This document shows, one piece after another, positions 53,332 to 63,318 of a stretch of 64,000 nt of DNA (its first letter is position 1; every line of letters begins with the position of its first letter). Below the pieces are notes generated by a model, which searched no databases, was not told the origin of the DNA, and worked only from the letters and a program-made list of their open reading frames with translations. Source of the stretch: Algoriphagus sp. PAP.12 (GTDB lineage Bacteria > Bacteroidota > Bacteroidia > Cytophagales > Cyclobacteriaceae); assembly GCF_026652115.1 (NCBI RefSeq), contig NZ_JAPPSQ010000001.1, positions 310,001 to 374,000 on the forward strand, in the 5' to 3' direction. Position numbers and translations under genes: made by a program.

Positions 53332-54774
53332 ATGTCTAAAACGCTTATCACTTCTTTTTTGGTATTGCTTTGCTCCCTTTTTACAGGAATTCTGCTTGCG
53401 CAGGAGGTAGAAGTGGAATTGGGGCCCGATCAAATCGGGCTAAATGAAACTTTCACCATCAAAATAAGTGTAGCCAACGAAAAAATCAAATCCTACGATC
53501 AATTCCCGGACATTCCTAGCTTCCAAAAGCAAGGAATCTCACAATCCTCTTCTATGAATGTGATTAATGGTCAGGTAACTAGCTCCAATAGCATCATCCA
53601 ATACTACAAACCTTCGAAGAAAGGTTCTTTTAATTTACCTGCTTTCTCGATCACGATTAATGGAAATTCATTTGATTTTCAAGGAAAAACTATCGCCGTC
53701 GGAGATCCTGTAAGCTCTCAAGGTCTTGGCGGTGGAGGAGATCCTTTTCAGGACTTTTTCAATAGAAATACTGAAGAACCAGAATATATAGAATTGGATG
53801 ATGAGGCCTTTTTCTCAGTAACTGTAGACAAGGAAGAAATCTATGCCGGAGAAGGATTCAACATCACTTTGGCATTTTACATGTCCGAAAATAATCAGGC
53901 CCCTTTCAATTTCTACAAGCCAGGTGACCAATTGGATGAGGTATTGAAAAAAATCAAACCGACCAACGCTTGGGAGGAGAACTACAATATTTCCAATATC
54001 GAGCCTGAGCAGGTTACGATCAATGGAAAAAGATGGGTAAGGTATAAGGTTTATGAAGCGACATTTTTTCCATTCTCTGATGGTGAAATCGATATCCCAA
54101 CTATTCCTTGGGAAATGATCAAGTACAGAGTAGCCAAGAACCCGACCTTCTTCGGTGCCAATCGCCAGGAAGATTTCAAAACCTTCTATTCTGCGCCAAA
54201 AACTATCACGGTAAAGCCTCTTCCTCCACATCCATTAAAAAATGAAGTCGCAGTGGGTCAATTCCAACTTCGAGAGAATTTCAAGGATATTGAAGTAGAA
54301 ACTGGCCAAGGTTTCGATTACAGCTTTGGCATTACCGGTGTAGGAAATATCAACGCTATCAACGAGCCAAAGAGAATTTCATCCCAAAATTTCAATACCT
54401 ACGATCCAAATGTGCGTCAGCAAATCAATCGTGGCTATGGAAGAGTTTCTGGAATCAAAGAGTTTAATTATTACATCACGATCAATGAGGCTGCTGATGT
54501 ATCTCTGGACAAATACTTCGAGTGGATCTATTTTGATCCAACTAGAGCTGTTTACGATACCTTGAAACCTCAGGCAAAAGTGCGAGTTGTCGGAGAAAGT
54601 AAAGTCAATCAGGCGATCTCTAGTCAAAGGCTCGGAGGAATCTATGACAGGATCAATAGTGAGGACAACCAATTTTTAAACGAGGAATATAAATACTATT
54701 TTACGACCGCAATTAACCTGCTTCTATTGGCCTCAGTGGTCTTTTTGGCGGTTGTAATCATTCGAAAAAAATAA
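53332..54774 (+). CDS. BatD-like oxygen-tolerance protein
   Basis: 480 aa. Signal peptide (GILLAQ), tandem immunoglobulin-like beta domains with the BatD N-terminal pattern ([19 protein letters not shown]...GISQSSS) and a C-terminal transmembrane helix (about 458-477). BatD works with the von Willebrand-type BatA/BatB proteins in the Bacteroides aerotolerance cluster; none of those genes is here, and the protein is on the short side. It overlaps aroC by one base (TAATG). Confidence 0.85.
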   Translation: MSKTLITSFLVLLCSLFTGILLAQEVEVELGPDQIGLNETFTIKISVANEKIKSYDQFPDIPSFQKQGISQSSSMNVINGQVTSSNSIIQYYKPSKKGSFNLPAFSITINGNSFDFQGKTIAVGDPVSSQGLGGGGDPFQDFFNRNTEEPEYIELDDEAFFSVTVDKEEIYAGEGFNITLAFYMSENNQAPFNFYKPGDQLDEVLKKIKPTNAWEENYNISNIEPEQVTINGKRWVRYKVYEATFFPFSDGEIDIPTIPWEMIKYRVAKNPTFFGANRQEDFKTFYSAPKTITVKPLPPHPLKNEVAVGQFQLRENFKDIEVETGQGFDYSFGITGVGNINAINEPKRISSQNFNTYDPNVRQQINRGYGRVSGIKEFNYYITINEAADVSLDKYFEWIYFDPTRAVYDTLKPQAKVRVVGESKVNQAISSQRLGGIYDRINSEDNQFLNEEYKYYFTTAINLLLLASVVFLAVVIIRKK

Positions 54775-55859
54775 TGGGTAATTCATTTGGAAAGCTATTC
54801 AAAATCACCACGTTCGGTGAGTCACATGGTGTAGCTTTAGGAGTAACAATTGAGGGCTGTCCAGCGGGTCTGGAAATAGATGAAAACTTCATCAGGACTG
54901 AGATGCAACGCAGGAAACCTGGACAATCCAAGATCACTACGCAAAGAAAAGAGGAAGATGAAATAGAAATTCTTTCAGGAGTTTTTGAAGGAAAATCCAC
55001 TGGAACACCTATCGGAATTGTCATCAGAAACGCGGATCAGAAGAGTAAGGACTACTCGCATATCGCGGACAAATTCCGTCCTTCCCATGCAGATTATACC
55101 TACTTCGAAAAATACGGTATTCGTGATTATAGGGGTGGCGGAAGAAGCTCAGCAAGAGAAACTGCTGCCAGAGTAGCTGCTGGAGCAGTCGCAAAAATGC
55201 TTTTAGCTCATAAAGGAATCGAAATCCAGGCTTACGTCTCTCAAGTAGGCGGATTGGCTTTGGAAAAACCCTATCAAGACCTGGACCTTTCCAAAACCGA
55301 AGACAATATTGTCAGATGTCCAGACCCAGAGGTAGCTGAGGAAATGATTGAATTGATCGATTCGGTAAGAAAAGACCGAGACACCATCGGTGGAGTAGTT
55401 TCCTGTGTGATCAAAAATACTCCTGCTGGATTAGGCGAACCAGTTTTTGATCGTCTTCATGCAGAATTGGGAAAAGCCATGCTTGGAATCAATGCTGTCA
55501 AAGGCTTTGAGTACGGATCTGGCTTCGAAGGTGTAAAAATGAGAGGCAGTCAGCACAACGATCCTTTCGTAAAAGAGGGTGATCAGATCAAAACTACGAC
55601 CAATTACTCCGGCGGAATTCAAGGTGGAATTTCCAACGGGGAGGACATATATTTCCGTGTTGCATTCAAGCCTGTTGCCACTATCATGCAAGACCAAGAG
55701 TCTGTAAATGAAGCTGGTGATGTTGTAACAGTATCTGGAAAAGGTCGTCACGATCCTTGCGTTGTGCCTAGAGCGGTACCAATCGTGGAAGCCATGGCCG
55801 CATTGGTCATAGCCGATTATTTATTATTGGCAAAAAGCAATAAACTAGCCGACTTATAA
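54774..55859 (+). CDS. aroC: Chorismate synthase
   Basis: 361 aa. Last step of the shikimate pathway, converting EPSP to chorismate with reduced FMN. Family signatures [31 protein letters not shown] and the central [17 protein letters not shown] are intact. Its ATG overlaps the BatD stop, so translation of the two is coupled although the functions are unrelated. Confidence 0.97.
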   Translation: MGNSFGKLFKITTFGESHGVALGVTIEGCPAGLEIDENFIRTEMQRRKPGQSKITTQRKEEDEIEILSGVFEGKSTGTPIGIVIRNADQKSKDYSHIADKFRPSHADYTYFEKYGIRDYRGGGRSSARETAARVAAGAVAKMLLAHKGIEIQAYVSQVGGLALEKPYQDLDLSKTEDNIVRCPDPEVAEEMIELIDSVRKDRDTIGGVVSCVIKNTPAGLGEPVFDRLHAELGKAMLGINAVKGFEYGSGFEGVKMRGSQHNDPFVKEGDQIKTTTNYSGGIQGGISNGEDIYFRVAFKPVATIMQDQESVNEAGDVVTVSGKGRHDPCVVPRAVPIVEAMAALVIADYLLLAKSNKLADL

Positions 55860-55869
55860 ATCAAGCTAC

Positions 55870-57198
55870 ATGCTAAAAAAGATACCTTTACATACTCAGA
55901 TTATTATTGGACTGGTTTTAGGATTAGTCTTCGGATTGGTAGTGATCAAAACCAGTATCCCCAACTCATTCACAATTGATTTCATCAAACCAATTGGTAC
56001 CATCTTCATCAATTCACTGAAGATGATTGCTGTACCCTTGGTATTCGCTTCTTTGATAGTAGGGGTATCTAATTTGGGAGATATCTCCAAACTTAGCCGA
56101 ATCGGAGGAAAGACAATCGGTACCTATCTAGTTACCACTGTTTTAGCAATTACCATTGGATTGGTGTTAGTAAACATTTTCCAACCGGGAAAAAGTCTTC
56201 CTGTGGACACCAGAGAGAACCTGATGAAATTGTATGAAGGAGATGCAGGCTCTAGAGTAAGTACAGCAGCTGAACTCCAGAAGCAAAGCCCTCTTCAACC
56301 ATTGGTGGACATTGTTCCCCAAAACGTTTTCCAAGCAGCCACTGACAATGGAGCAATGCTTCAAGTGGTATTTTTCGCGATTTTGGTAGGTATTGCCTTA
56401 CTTCAGATCCCAAAAGGAAAGGGAGATCCGGTTATTGCCTTTTTTGATGGAATGAATGAAGTGATCATCCGGATTGTAAATTACATCATGATGATCGCTC
56501 CATATGGAGTATTCGCCTTGATGGCTTCCCTGATTGTGGAAATCGCGGGAGACAATCCTGATTCCGCCATTGAATTGTTATTAGCTCTGTTGAAATACAG
56601 TTTGGTAGTATTGGGAGGTCTTTTCACTATGATTTTATTGATTTATCCATTGATTTTGATGGGATTCACCAAAGTGAAATACAAAGACTTCTTCAAAGCA
56701 ATCAGACCTGCTCAGCTTTTGGCATTTTCTACCAGTTCCAGCTCTGCGACCTTGCCAGTTACTATGAAGCAAGTAGAGGAAGAACTGGGAGTTTCTGAAG
56801 AGGTTTCAAGTTTTGTCCTTCCTTTAGGAGCAACTGTCAACATGGATGGGACCAGTCTTTACCAGGGTGTAGCTGCAGTATTTATTGCTCAGGCTCTGGG
56901 TATGGAGTTGTCATTGACACAACAGTTGATGATTGTATTGACTGCAACCTTGGCTTCCATTGGTTCGGCAGGCGTTCCGGGTGCTGGATTGATTATGTTG
57001 ATTATCGTATTAGAATCTATCGGTGTTCCTGCTGCAGGGATTGCCTTGATTATCGCTCCTGATAGAATTTTGGACATGTTTAGAACAGTCGTTAATGTAA
57101 CTGGAGATGCCACTGTATGTACAATCGTAGCCAGTACAGAAGGAGAATTACCAGATGGATTGATCAGAAAAAGTAATCCACTCACTCCAAACGAATAA
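55870..57198 (+). CDS. Dicarboxylate/amino acid:cation symporter (DAACS family)
   Basis: 442 aa, eight helices plus two re-entrant loops. Substrate and sodium-binding motifs STSSSSATLPVT, LPLGATVNMDGTSLYQG and GSAGVPGAGLIML are intact, as in GltP/GltT and DctA relatives. It takes up glutamate, aspartate or C4-dicarboxylates. It starts 10 bp after aroC and probably shares its transcript. A strong terminator ends the unit. Confidence 0.94.
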   Translation: MLKKIPLHTQIIIGLVLGLVFGLVVIKTSIPNSFTIDFIKPIGTIFINSLKMIAVPLVFASLIVGVSNLGDISKLSRIGGKTIGTYLVTTVLAITIGLVLVNIFQPGKSLPVDTRENLMKLYEGDAGSRVSTAAELQKQSPLQPLVDIVPQNVFQAATDNGAMLQVVFFAILVGIALLQIPKGKGDPVIAFFDGMNEVIIRIVNYIMMIAPYGVFALMASLIVEIAGDNPDSAIELLLALLKYSLVVLGGLFTMILLIYPLILMGFTKVKYKDFFKAIRPAQLLAFSTSSSSATLPVTMKQVEEELGVSEEVSSFVLPLGATVNMDGTSLYQGVAAVFIAQALGMELSLTQQLMIVLTATLASIGSAGVPGAGLIMLIIVLESIGVPAAGIALIIAPDRILDMFRTVVNVTGDATVCTIVASTEGELPDGLIRKSNPLTPNE

Positions 57199-57216
57199 AT
57201 CATAGAAAATTTCAAT

Positions 57217-57250
57217 CGAAAGGTCAGGGTCTCAAGGCTCTGACCTTTCG
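57217..57250 (+). terminator. Terminator after the symporter gene
   Basis: CGAAAGGTCAG...CTGACCTTTCG, a long stem with a TCAA loop, then T-rich sequence. Confidence 0.88.
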
Positions 57251-57291
57251 TCTTTTCTGAGAAAAACCGACGTTTTCAGGAACTTATGCCT

Positions 57292-57299
57292 TATTTTTG
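57292..57299 (+). promoter_or_regulatory. -7 promoter element of the ccm operon (TATTTTTG)
   Basis: Exact TAnnTTTG 24 bp before the ccmC ATG. It also forms one arm of an inverted repeat, ATTTTTGC (57293-57300) with GCAAAAAT (57311-57318). Confidence 0.5.
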
Positions 57300-57323
57300 C
57301 GCTTGAAAAAGCAAAAATAACCT

Positions 57324-57998
57324 ATGCGCCAATCCTGGTGGAAAATTCTAGCCATTGGCCTGCTGCTGTACACGATCATTGCAGGTCTTCTAATGGATGT
57401 CCCTCGACTAGCCATCTTAAATGAGACGATCCGAGCCTTACACTTTCATGTGACAATGTGGTTTGGAATGATCCTCTTACTCATCATTTCGGTTTATTAT
57501 AGCATCCGCTATTTGAGAACAAATAATCTGAAAGATGATGACATGGCTATAGAATTCACAAATTCCGCCATCCTATTCGGAGTGTTGGGAATTGCCACGG
57601 GGATGCTTTGGGCCAAATTCACTTGGGGAGATTACTGGAGTGGAGATCCTAAACAAAACGCCGCTGCCATTGGAATCTTGATGTACTTCGCTTACTTGAT
57701 TCTTAGAAATTCACTGACTGATTTGCAGCAAAGAGCAAGGATCGGCGCGATCTACAACATCTTTGCTTTCGCAGCCTTTATCCCTTTGATATTTGTGCTT
57801 CCAAGATTGACTGACAGCCTTCACCCTGGGAATGGAGGCAACCCTGGATTCAATGCTTATGACTTGGATTCCAAACTTCGAATGGTTTTTTATCCGGCCA
57901 TCATAGGATGGACACTTTTGGGAGGTTGGATAGCAACCGTAAGAGTTAGAATGCGTAGGGTTGAAAGGGTTTTAGAAGATAAATTGATTAATTCCTGA
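57324..57998 (+). CDS. ccmC: Cytochrome c biogenesis protein CcmC (heme handling)
   Basis: 224 aa, six helices. Delivers heme to CcmE. The two external histidines are present (RALHFHVTMW and the LHPGNGG loop). The tryptophan-rich WWD motif, WGxWWxWD in E. coli, is WGDYWSGD here, so two aromatic positions differ. First gene of a four-gene operon; ccmA and ccmB are not adjacent. Confidence 0.9.
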   Translation: MRQSWWKILAIGLLLYTIIAGLLMDVPRLAILNETIRALHFHVTMWFGMILLLIISVYYSIRYLRTNNLKDDDMAIEFTNSAILFGVLGIATGMLWAKFTWGDYWSGDPKQNAAAIGILMYFAYLILRNSLTDLQQRARIGAIYNIFAFAAFIPLIFVLPRLTDSLHPGNGGNPGFNAYDLDSKLRMVFYPAIIGWTLLGGWIATVRVRMRRVERVLEDKLINS

Positions 57999-58001
57999 TA
58001 C

Positions 58002-58247
58002 ATGAAAAAATTACTAATTGTATTGATGCTGGCTTTCAGCCTTTCTGCACTTGCACAGGAGAAGATTCCAGTGACGGAATCAGACTATAGCAACAATTCT
58101 GTGGAAATGGCTGATAAAATGAGAGAAGACGGCAAAATCTACGTTCTGGTAGGTGTGATTGCTATCATCTTTGCTGGCATTACCGTTTATCTAATCGGCA
58201 CAGACAGGAAAATTTCCAAACTAGAAAAAACTATTTCCCCAAAATAA
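58002..58247 (+). CDS. CcmD-like small membrane protein
   Basis: 81 aa. Signal-like N-terminus (MLAFSLSALAQ), short polar stretch, one transmembrane helix (about 49-66) and a basic tail. Position between ccmC and ccmE and the topology fit the CcmD family, which stabilises the CcmC-CcmE complex. Sequence similarity to proteobacterial CcmD is weak. Confidence 0.75.
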   Translation: MKKLLIVLMLAFSLSALAQEKIPVTESDYSNNSVEMADKMREDGKIYVLVGVIAIIFAGITVYLIGTDRKISKLEKTISPK

Positions 58248-58254
58248 TAAGACC

Positions 58255-58671
58255 ATGAAAAAAGGACACATCATCGGAATCGGTATCATTGCCATCGCCA
58301 TTGTGATCATTATGACTTCCATTGGGGATGCCAGTAGCTACGAGACATTTGACACAGCTTGGGAAATGAAAGAAGATGGCCAGGATAAAGCCATTCATGT
58401 AGTGGGTCAATTGAAAAAAGACACTGCTGGTGAAGTTACCGGACTCAATGTCCGTGAAGATAAAACTTCTTTCACTTTCGTCTTGGTTGACAATGACGGC
58501 ACAGAGCAGGAAGTATTCTATAACGAACCAGTTCCAGCTGATTTTACCAGATCTGAATCTGTAGTAGTAATCGGCTCCTATAAAAACAAAGACATCTTCA
58601 TCGCAGACAAAATCTTGATGAAATGTCCATCCAAATACCAGGAAACAGAAGTGCAGGCGGCAGGCATGTGA
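58255..58671 (+). CDS. ccmE: Heme chaperone CcmE, cysteine type
   Basis: 138 aa. One N-terminal membrane anchor and an OB-fold periplasmic domain (VVGQLKKD, VVVIGSYKNKDIFIADKILMKCPSKY). In E. coli the heme-binding motif is HxxxY; here it is Cys124-Pro-Ser-Lys-Tyr128, the CxxxY form known from some non-proteobacterial systems. Heme is therefore likely held through Cys. Operon partner of ccmC, ccmD and ccmF. Confidence 0.92.
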   Translation: MKKGHIIGIGIIAIAIVIIMTSIGDASSYETFDTAWEMKEDGQDKAIHVVGQLKKDTAGEVTGLNVREDKTSFTFVLVDNDGTEQEVFYNEPVPADFTRSESVVVIGSYKNKDIFIADKILMKCPSKYQETEVQAAGM

Positions 58672-58695
58672 TGTAGCAGCAAGACTTAAGAATTC

Positions 58696-61215
58696 ATGAT
58701 CAACACCTTTATCGGTAATCTCGGCCACATGATGACCATCGTGGCCTTTGTGAGTGCATTGGTGACAGCCTTTGCATACTTCCAGTATTTCAAGGCGAAT
58801 GAATTAGAAAAAGCTAGCTGGAAACGCTTCAGTAGAGTTTCATTCTACATTCATGCGGTATCCAGTATCATGATTGCATTTTCTCTTTTTGAGATCATCT
58901 ACAATCATCGATTTGAATACTTCTATGCCTACTCACACTCGAGTATGGCCTTGCCTGTCCATTACATGATTTCCAGCTTCTGGGAAGGTCAAGAAGGTGC
59001 TTTTATCCTTTGGATCTTCTGGAATGTAATTCTCGGATTTTTCCTGATTCATACCAACAAAGTTTGGGAGGCGCCAGTAATGATTGTTTTCGCCTTGGTT
59101 CAGGCATTCTTAGTCTCCATGATCTTAGGTGTAGTCATTGTTGACTTCAAAATCGGTAGCTCTCCATTTATCCTTTTGAGGGATGCCACACAGGCACCGA
59201 TTTTCCAGATGAACCCAGACTTTATTCCTGAAGATGGAACTGGACTGAACCCATTATTGCAGAATATCTGGATGGTAATTCACCCACCAACATTGTTTTT
59301 GGGATATGCTTCTACTTTGATCCCTTTTGCTTATCTGATCGGAGGATTAGTCACCAAAAAATATTCTGAGTGGATTAGACCGGCTCTTCCTTGGGCTATT
59401 TTCTCCGCTATGATTTTGGGAATGGGTATCCTGATGGGAGCTTATTGGGCTTATGTGACTTTGAACTTTGGAGGATATTGGAACTGGGATCCAGTAGAGA
59501 ATGCAGTTTATGTTCCTTGGCTGATTATGGTGGCGGCGATTCACACAATGATCACTTTCAAGAAAAGTGCTACTGCCCTGAAAACCTCAATTGTCCTAGT
59601 TATCCTATCTTTCATCTTGGTACTCTATGCAACTTTCTTGACTAGATCCGGGATTTTGGGAGATGCATCTGTCCACTCATTCACCGATTTGGGATTATCT
59701 GGACAGTTATTTATTTATTTGATTTTCTTTACCCTTGTGGCAATCTTCCTTTCAGCTCGTGCGTGGAAACATATTCCAAGCTCTGAAAAAGAAGCATCCG
59801 TTTACTCTAGAGAATTCTGGATTTTCATCGGAGCGACTACATTGGGTTTGATGGGATTCCAAGTGATCTTGCCAACTTCAATTCCGGCTTGGAATGCAAT
59901 GGTAGAAAGCTTTGGAGGAATCTCCAATATGGCTCCACCTGCTGATCAGGTTGAGTTTTACACTAAATTCCAGCTTTGGTTCGGAATTGCTTTGGCACTT
60001 TTGACAGCTGTAGGCCAGTTCTTCTGGTGGCAAAAAATGGACAAAAAGGCATTGAAAGATGCTTTGTTGACTCCCTACATTATTTCCGTGGTGATTTCAG
60101 CTTTGATTATTGTCTTAGCCAAAGTCTATGATTGGAAATACATGATTCTAGTGGTTGCAGGGACTTTTACCATCGTAGCCAATGCCGTAATCCTTTCCAG
60201 ACTGATGAAGAAATCTACCTTCAAATTGGCAGGTGGATCTTTGGCTCATATCGGATTGGGAATGATGCTGGTGGGGATCATGTTTAGCTCAGGTTATTCT
60301 GAGACCATTTCTATCAATATGTCAGGTCTGACTTACAGCAATAGCTGGGAGGATGAATTGAATAAAGAGCACGTTCTTCTTTGGATCAATAAGCCTTTGC
60401 AGATGAAAGATTACACCGTCATCTACAGAGGTAGACAAAAGAAAGTGGTGGGTATTCCTGAATTTGTACCAGCCAAAATCCTTGAATCTACAGACCAAGT
60501 CAACGAAGCCATTGCCTTAGAAGATTACAAGGATTATTTCAAAAAAGGAGACAAGGTCAATATCGTTTTGGAAGAGAATGACTATTTCAAAATTGATTAT
60601 TACCAAAATGAGGTAATGAAGTTCTCACTAAGCCCAATGTCCCAGTTCAATGCTGGAATGGGCGGATTGATTTCTTCTCCAGATTCTAAGATTTTCATCG
60701 ATAAGGATCTATATACCTATGTAGCCGCGATGAACGACTACGAAGATCCGGAGTGGAAGGAAGACCAGTTTTATGAAGTCTCTCCAGGCGAGCAGTTCCA
60801 CATTGCTGACTATGTCACCTATTTTGATGGAGCGGAGGTCTTAAGAGAAATCGACGATTATGTACTTCAAGAAGGTGATGTAGCAGTGAAGGCAAAGCTT
60901 AGAATCTTGGATTATGATGTGGAGAAAAAAATTGAACCGACTTTCATCATCAGAAACAACCAAGTAGGTAAACTCCATGTCGTGGATAATGAATTGGGTA
61001 TCAAAGTGACCCTGGATAATATCTTGCCAGAACAAAACAAATTCGTCTTCAAAGTCAATCAATATCAAAAGGACTATGTAGTGATGAAGGCAATTGTGAA
61101 GCCATATATCAACGTACTTTGGATCGGTTCTCTGATCATGTTGGTCGGGTTTACTGTGGCGATTTACCGTCGATTTGACGAGTTCAAAAAAATGAGGGAT
61201 AAGGGATTGGAATAA
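58696..61215 (+). CDS. ccmF: Cytochrome c heme lyase subunit CcmF/CcsA-type
   Basis: 839 aa, about fourteen helices. The WWD-type motif is NFGGYWNWDPVENA (region about 255-270) and conserved histidines lie on either side (IHPPTLFLGY; VHSFTDLG). A large C-terminal soluble segment follows the usual fold and ends with a helix near 805-825. Attaches heme to apocytochrome c. Last gene of the ccm operon; CcmG and CcmH are absent from the window. Confidence 0.93.
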   Translation: MINTFIGNLGHMMTIVAFVSALVTAFAYFQYFKANELEKASWKRFSRVSFYIHAVSSIMIAFSLFEIIYNHRFEYFYAYSHSSMALPVHYMISSFWEGQEGAFILWIFWNVILGFFLIHTNKVWEAPVMIVFALVQAFLVSMILGVVIVDFKIGSSPFILLRDATQAPIFQMNPDFIPEDGTGLNPLLQNIWMVIHPPTLFLGYASTLIPFAYLIGGLVTKKYSEWIRPALPWAIFSAMILGMGILMGAYWAYVTLNFGGYWNWDPVENAVYVPWLIMVAAIHTMITFKKSATALKTSIVLVILSFILVLYATFLTRSGILGDASVHSFTDLGLSGQLFIYLIFFTLVAIFLSARAWKHIPSSEKEASVYSREFWIFIGATTLGLMGFQVILPTSIPAWNAMVESFGGISNMAPPADQVEFYTKFQLWFGIALALLTAVGQFFWWQKMDKKALKDALLTPYIISVVISALIIVLAKVYDWKYMILVVAGTFTIVANAVILSRLMKKSTFKLAGGSLAHIGLGMMLVGIMFSSGYSETISINMSGLTYSNSWEDELNKEHVLLWINKPLQMKDYTVIYRGRQKKVVGIPEFVPAKILESTDQVNEAIALEDYKDYFKKGDKVNIVLEENDYFKIDYYQNEVMKFSLSPMSQFNAGMGGLISSPDSKIFIDKDLYTYVAAMNDYEDPEWKEDQFYEVSPGEQFHIADYVTYFDGAEVLREIDDYVLQEGDVAVKAKLRILDYDVEKKIEPTFIIRNNQVGKLHVVDNELGIKVTLDNILPEQNKFVFKVNQYQKDYVVMKAIVKPYINVLWIGSLIMLVGFTVAIYRRFDEFKKMRDKGLE

Positions 61216-61239
61216 GAATTATCCTACATAATTTTGGAA

Positions 61240-61265
61240 AGGAAGGTGAATCACCTTCCTTTTTT
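61240..61265 (+). terminator. Terminator of the ccm operon
   Basis: AGGAAGGTGA, one base, TCACCTTCCT, then TTTTT. Confidence 0.87.
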
Positions 61266-61363
61266 CATTTAAAATGGACTTTTCAAAGAATTTTATCTAT
61301 CCAACTGAGAAGAAACTAGTATATTTTGAATATTAAATACTACACCTAAACCCATTACAAATT

Positions 61364-61735
61364 ATGAAGATCAGTAAGGATGACTTTTTGAAAATGCAGG
61401 AGAAGTACGATAAAGAAGTCAAAAAGGGCAAGCCAGCCAAAGACAAGAAAAACAAAGACATTGACAATCAAACCAATTGGGTGTTTTTTGACAAAAAGAC
61501 TTTACAGGATATTTTGGATAAAGCAGATAATGTAAAAGGTGGCATCAAATTTTATATGACCGAATATACCGATGAGACTGCCCAAGAGATGCATCCTGAA
61601 AATCCTGATGAATATGTAGGAAGGTTAACCTTGGTTCTTTCGCCAACAACATTGGAAGCTAGTACAGGAATCGGTGATCCTGAAGAAGAATATTATAATA
61701 AAGGGGCCAGTTGTCCGCCTAACTGCGAAATTTAA
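61364..61735 (+). CDS. Small charged protein with C-terminal CPPNC motif, unknown function
   Basis: 123 aa with no signal peptide or membrane segment. Lysine-rich N-terminal third (KMQEKYDKEVKKGKPAKDKK), a central part that may be beta-rich (NWVFFDKKTLQDIL, GGIKFYMTEYTDE, YVGRLTLVLSP) and an end CPPNCEI with two cysteines. I recall similar short proteins ending in CPPxC in other Bacteroidota, without a function. Its stop is 7 bp before the first of three paralogous membrane-protein genes, so it is probably the head gene of that operon. Confidence 0.75.
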   Translation: MKISKDDFLKMQEKYDKEVKKGKPAKDKKNKDIDNQTNWVFFDKKTLQDILDKADNVKGGIKFYMTEYTDETAQEMHPENPDEYVGRLTLVLSPTTLEASTGIGDPEEEYYNKGASCPPNCEI

Positions 61736-61742
61736 TTCCAAA

Positions 61743-62489
61743 ATGGAAGAGTTTTTTGAAAGAATAAACAAACCCTATTTTCAAGGTTTGTTTATTCTTG
61801 CCATTTTGGGACTGTATTTTTACCTCCGAAATTCAACCGTCAACAAAAAGAACCCTAGGTTTTATTTAGCCTTATCTTTCCTTGTTGTTGTTGTTTTCTA
61901 TGAATTTCTAGCTGCATATTTTTTAGCTTTTAAAAAATACAATCAATTCTTTCACGAATTGATTTCAGATGTTCCTTTCAAAGGTTACAATATCTGGGTA
62001 TTTAATATTTTCAATTACCTAATTTCCAAGATACTATTAGTCTCCTGGATTAACCATTTTATTACAAATCCAAAATTAAAAAAATCTATCTCCTTCCTCT
62101 TGATTGGGTTTATTACCTCTTCTTTGATTATTTTTCTTACCAAGTATGAAGAGATCAGCTATTTCCTTACCATAATTCCCTTTTTAGGTTATGTGTTGAG
62201 TATCATAGCAAGTGGATTATTTTTTGTGGACTTAATCACCTCAGGTTCCTATTTACCCATCAACCCGATACGATTTATCCCATTTTGGATTATCACTTTT
62301 AATCTTTTCCAGAATGTCATTTTATTATTAGCGGACATTGCCTCAGACTATTTGGCATTTAACAAAATTCAACTTTATAATCTCTTTAATTACATTTCGC
62401 AAACCCTATACATTCTAATGCTGATTTCGATTGTTGTAATTTTTTTAAATAAGGGTTTATTTATTGAAAAGAAAGTGGAAACAGCTTAA
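61743..62489 (+). CDS. Unrecognised multi-pass membrane protein, tandem copy 1
   Basis: 248 aa with about seven hydrophobic segments. The ATG at 61743 is preferred because its start MEEFFERINKPY aligns with copies 2 and 3, and the longer frame overlaps the upstream gene. Conserved with its paralogues: FYEF in helix 2, a loop H-LISD-P--G-N-W--NIF-Y, a block GLFFVDL...NP-RFIPFW, and a C-terminal FLNKGLFIEKK. No known family was recognised. Confidence 0.8.
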   Translation: MEEFFERINKPYFQGLFILAILGLYFYLRNSTVNKKNPRFYLALSFLVVVVFYEFLAAYFLAFKKYNQFFHELISDVPFKGYNIWVFNIFNYLISKILLVSWINHFITNPKLKKSISFLLIGFITSSLIIFLTKYEEISYFLTIIPFLGYVLSIIASGLFFVDLITSGSYLPINPIRFIPFWIITFNLFQNVILLLADIASDYLAFNKIQLYNLFNYISQTLYILMLISIVVIFLNKGLFIEKKVETA

Positions 62490-62559
62490 TGAAAGAGGAA
62501 AGTTCGATATCTAAGATTCCCCAACAAGACAGTGGAATCTTCTTTAACCTTATAAAAAA

Positions 62560-63312
62560 GTGCTGATAGGAGTTTTTGATAGGATTCTTTCAAATCCATA
62601 TTTAATTGGGATCCATTCACTGGCATTCTTGGGAATTATTACTTTCAGCTTATTCCCAGCTAAATTAAAAAAACAGCCTCCTTATTTTTTGGCAATTATT
62701 GTACTACTAACTATATCCTTTTACGAATTTTTCGGACCCTACACCCTGGTGGATAGGGATTTTAATGAATCCATGCATCATCTCATTTCCAATGTTCCAT
62801 ATCAAGGATGGAATTTATGGGCCTATAATATTTTTAGATATCAAATTTCTCTGATATTCATCAATAGCTGGATTAGTCTTTTCATATGCAATCAGCAATT
62901 CAAAAAGATTCTCATTTCCCTATTATTGATATTTATTGGAGTTAGTCTATTCCTAGAGCTCACCAAAATCCAAGAGATCACTGGTTTCCAGCCTATTATT
63001 TATTTCATGGGATATGTATTAAGTATTACTGCATGTTGTCTTTTTTTCGTGGATTTGGTAAGCTCAGAAAGATATCTAGATATAAATCCATTAAGATTTA
63101 TTCCATTTTGGTTTATCAATTGCTACCTTTTTCAAAATGTGCTCTTGATGTTAGCAGAAATGGCTGGAGAATACCTGTCGTTTAACAATTTAACCCTTTA
63201 CTTTTTTTTCAAATACATTTCTATGATCCAGTATTTCTTTATGTTGACTTTAATTGTTTCAATTTTTTTAAAGAGGAGTTTATTTATTGAAAAGAAAGCA
63301 AAAGCCGCTTAA
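62560..63312 (+). CDS. Unrecognised multi-pass membrane protein, tandem copy 2
   Basis: 250 aa, about seven hydrophobic segments, full-length paralogue of copy 1 and closest to copy 3. The start is taken as GTG at 62560, since MLIGVFDRILSNPYLIGI aligns residue by residue with MLNKVFDRILSHPYLIGI of copy 3. It ends LFIEKKAKAA. It lies 70 bp after copy 1 and 6 bp before copy 3. Function unknown. Confidence 0.75.
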   Translation: MLIGVFDRILSNPYLIGIHSLAFLGIITFSLFPAKLKKQPPYFLAIIVLLTISFYEFFGPYTLVDRDFNESMHHLISNVPYQGWNLWAYNIFRYQISLIFINSWISLFICNQQFKKILISLLLIFIGVSLFLELTKIQEITGFQPIIYFMGYVLSITACCLFFVDLVSSERYLDINPLRFIPFWFINCYLFQNVLLMLAEMAGEYLSFNNLTLYFFFKYISMIQYFFMLTLIVSIFLKRSLFIEKKAKAA

Positions 63313-63318
63313 TAGGAA

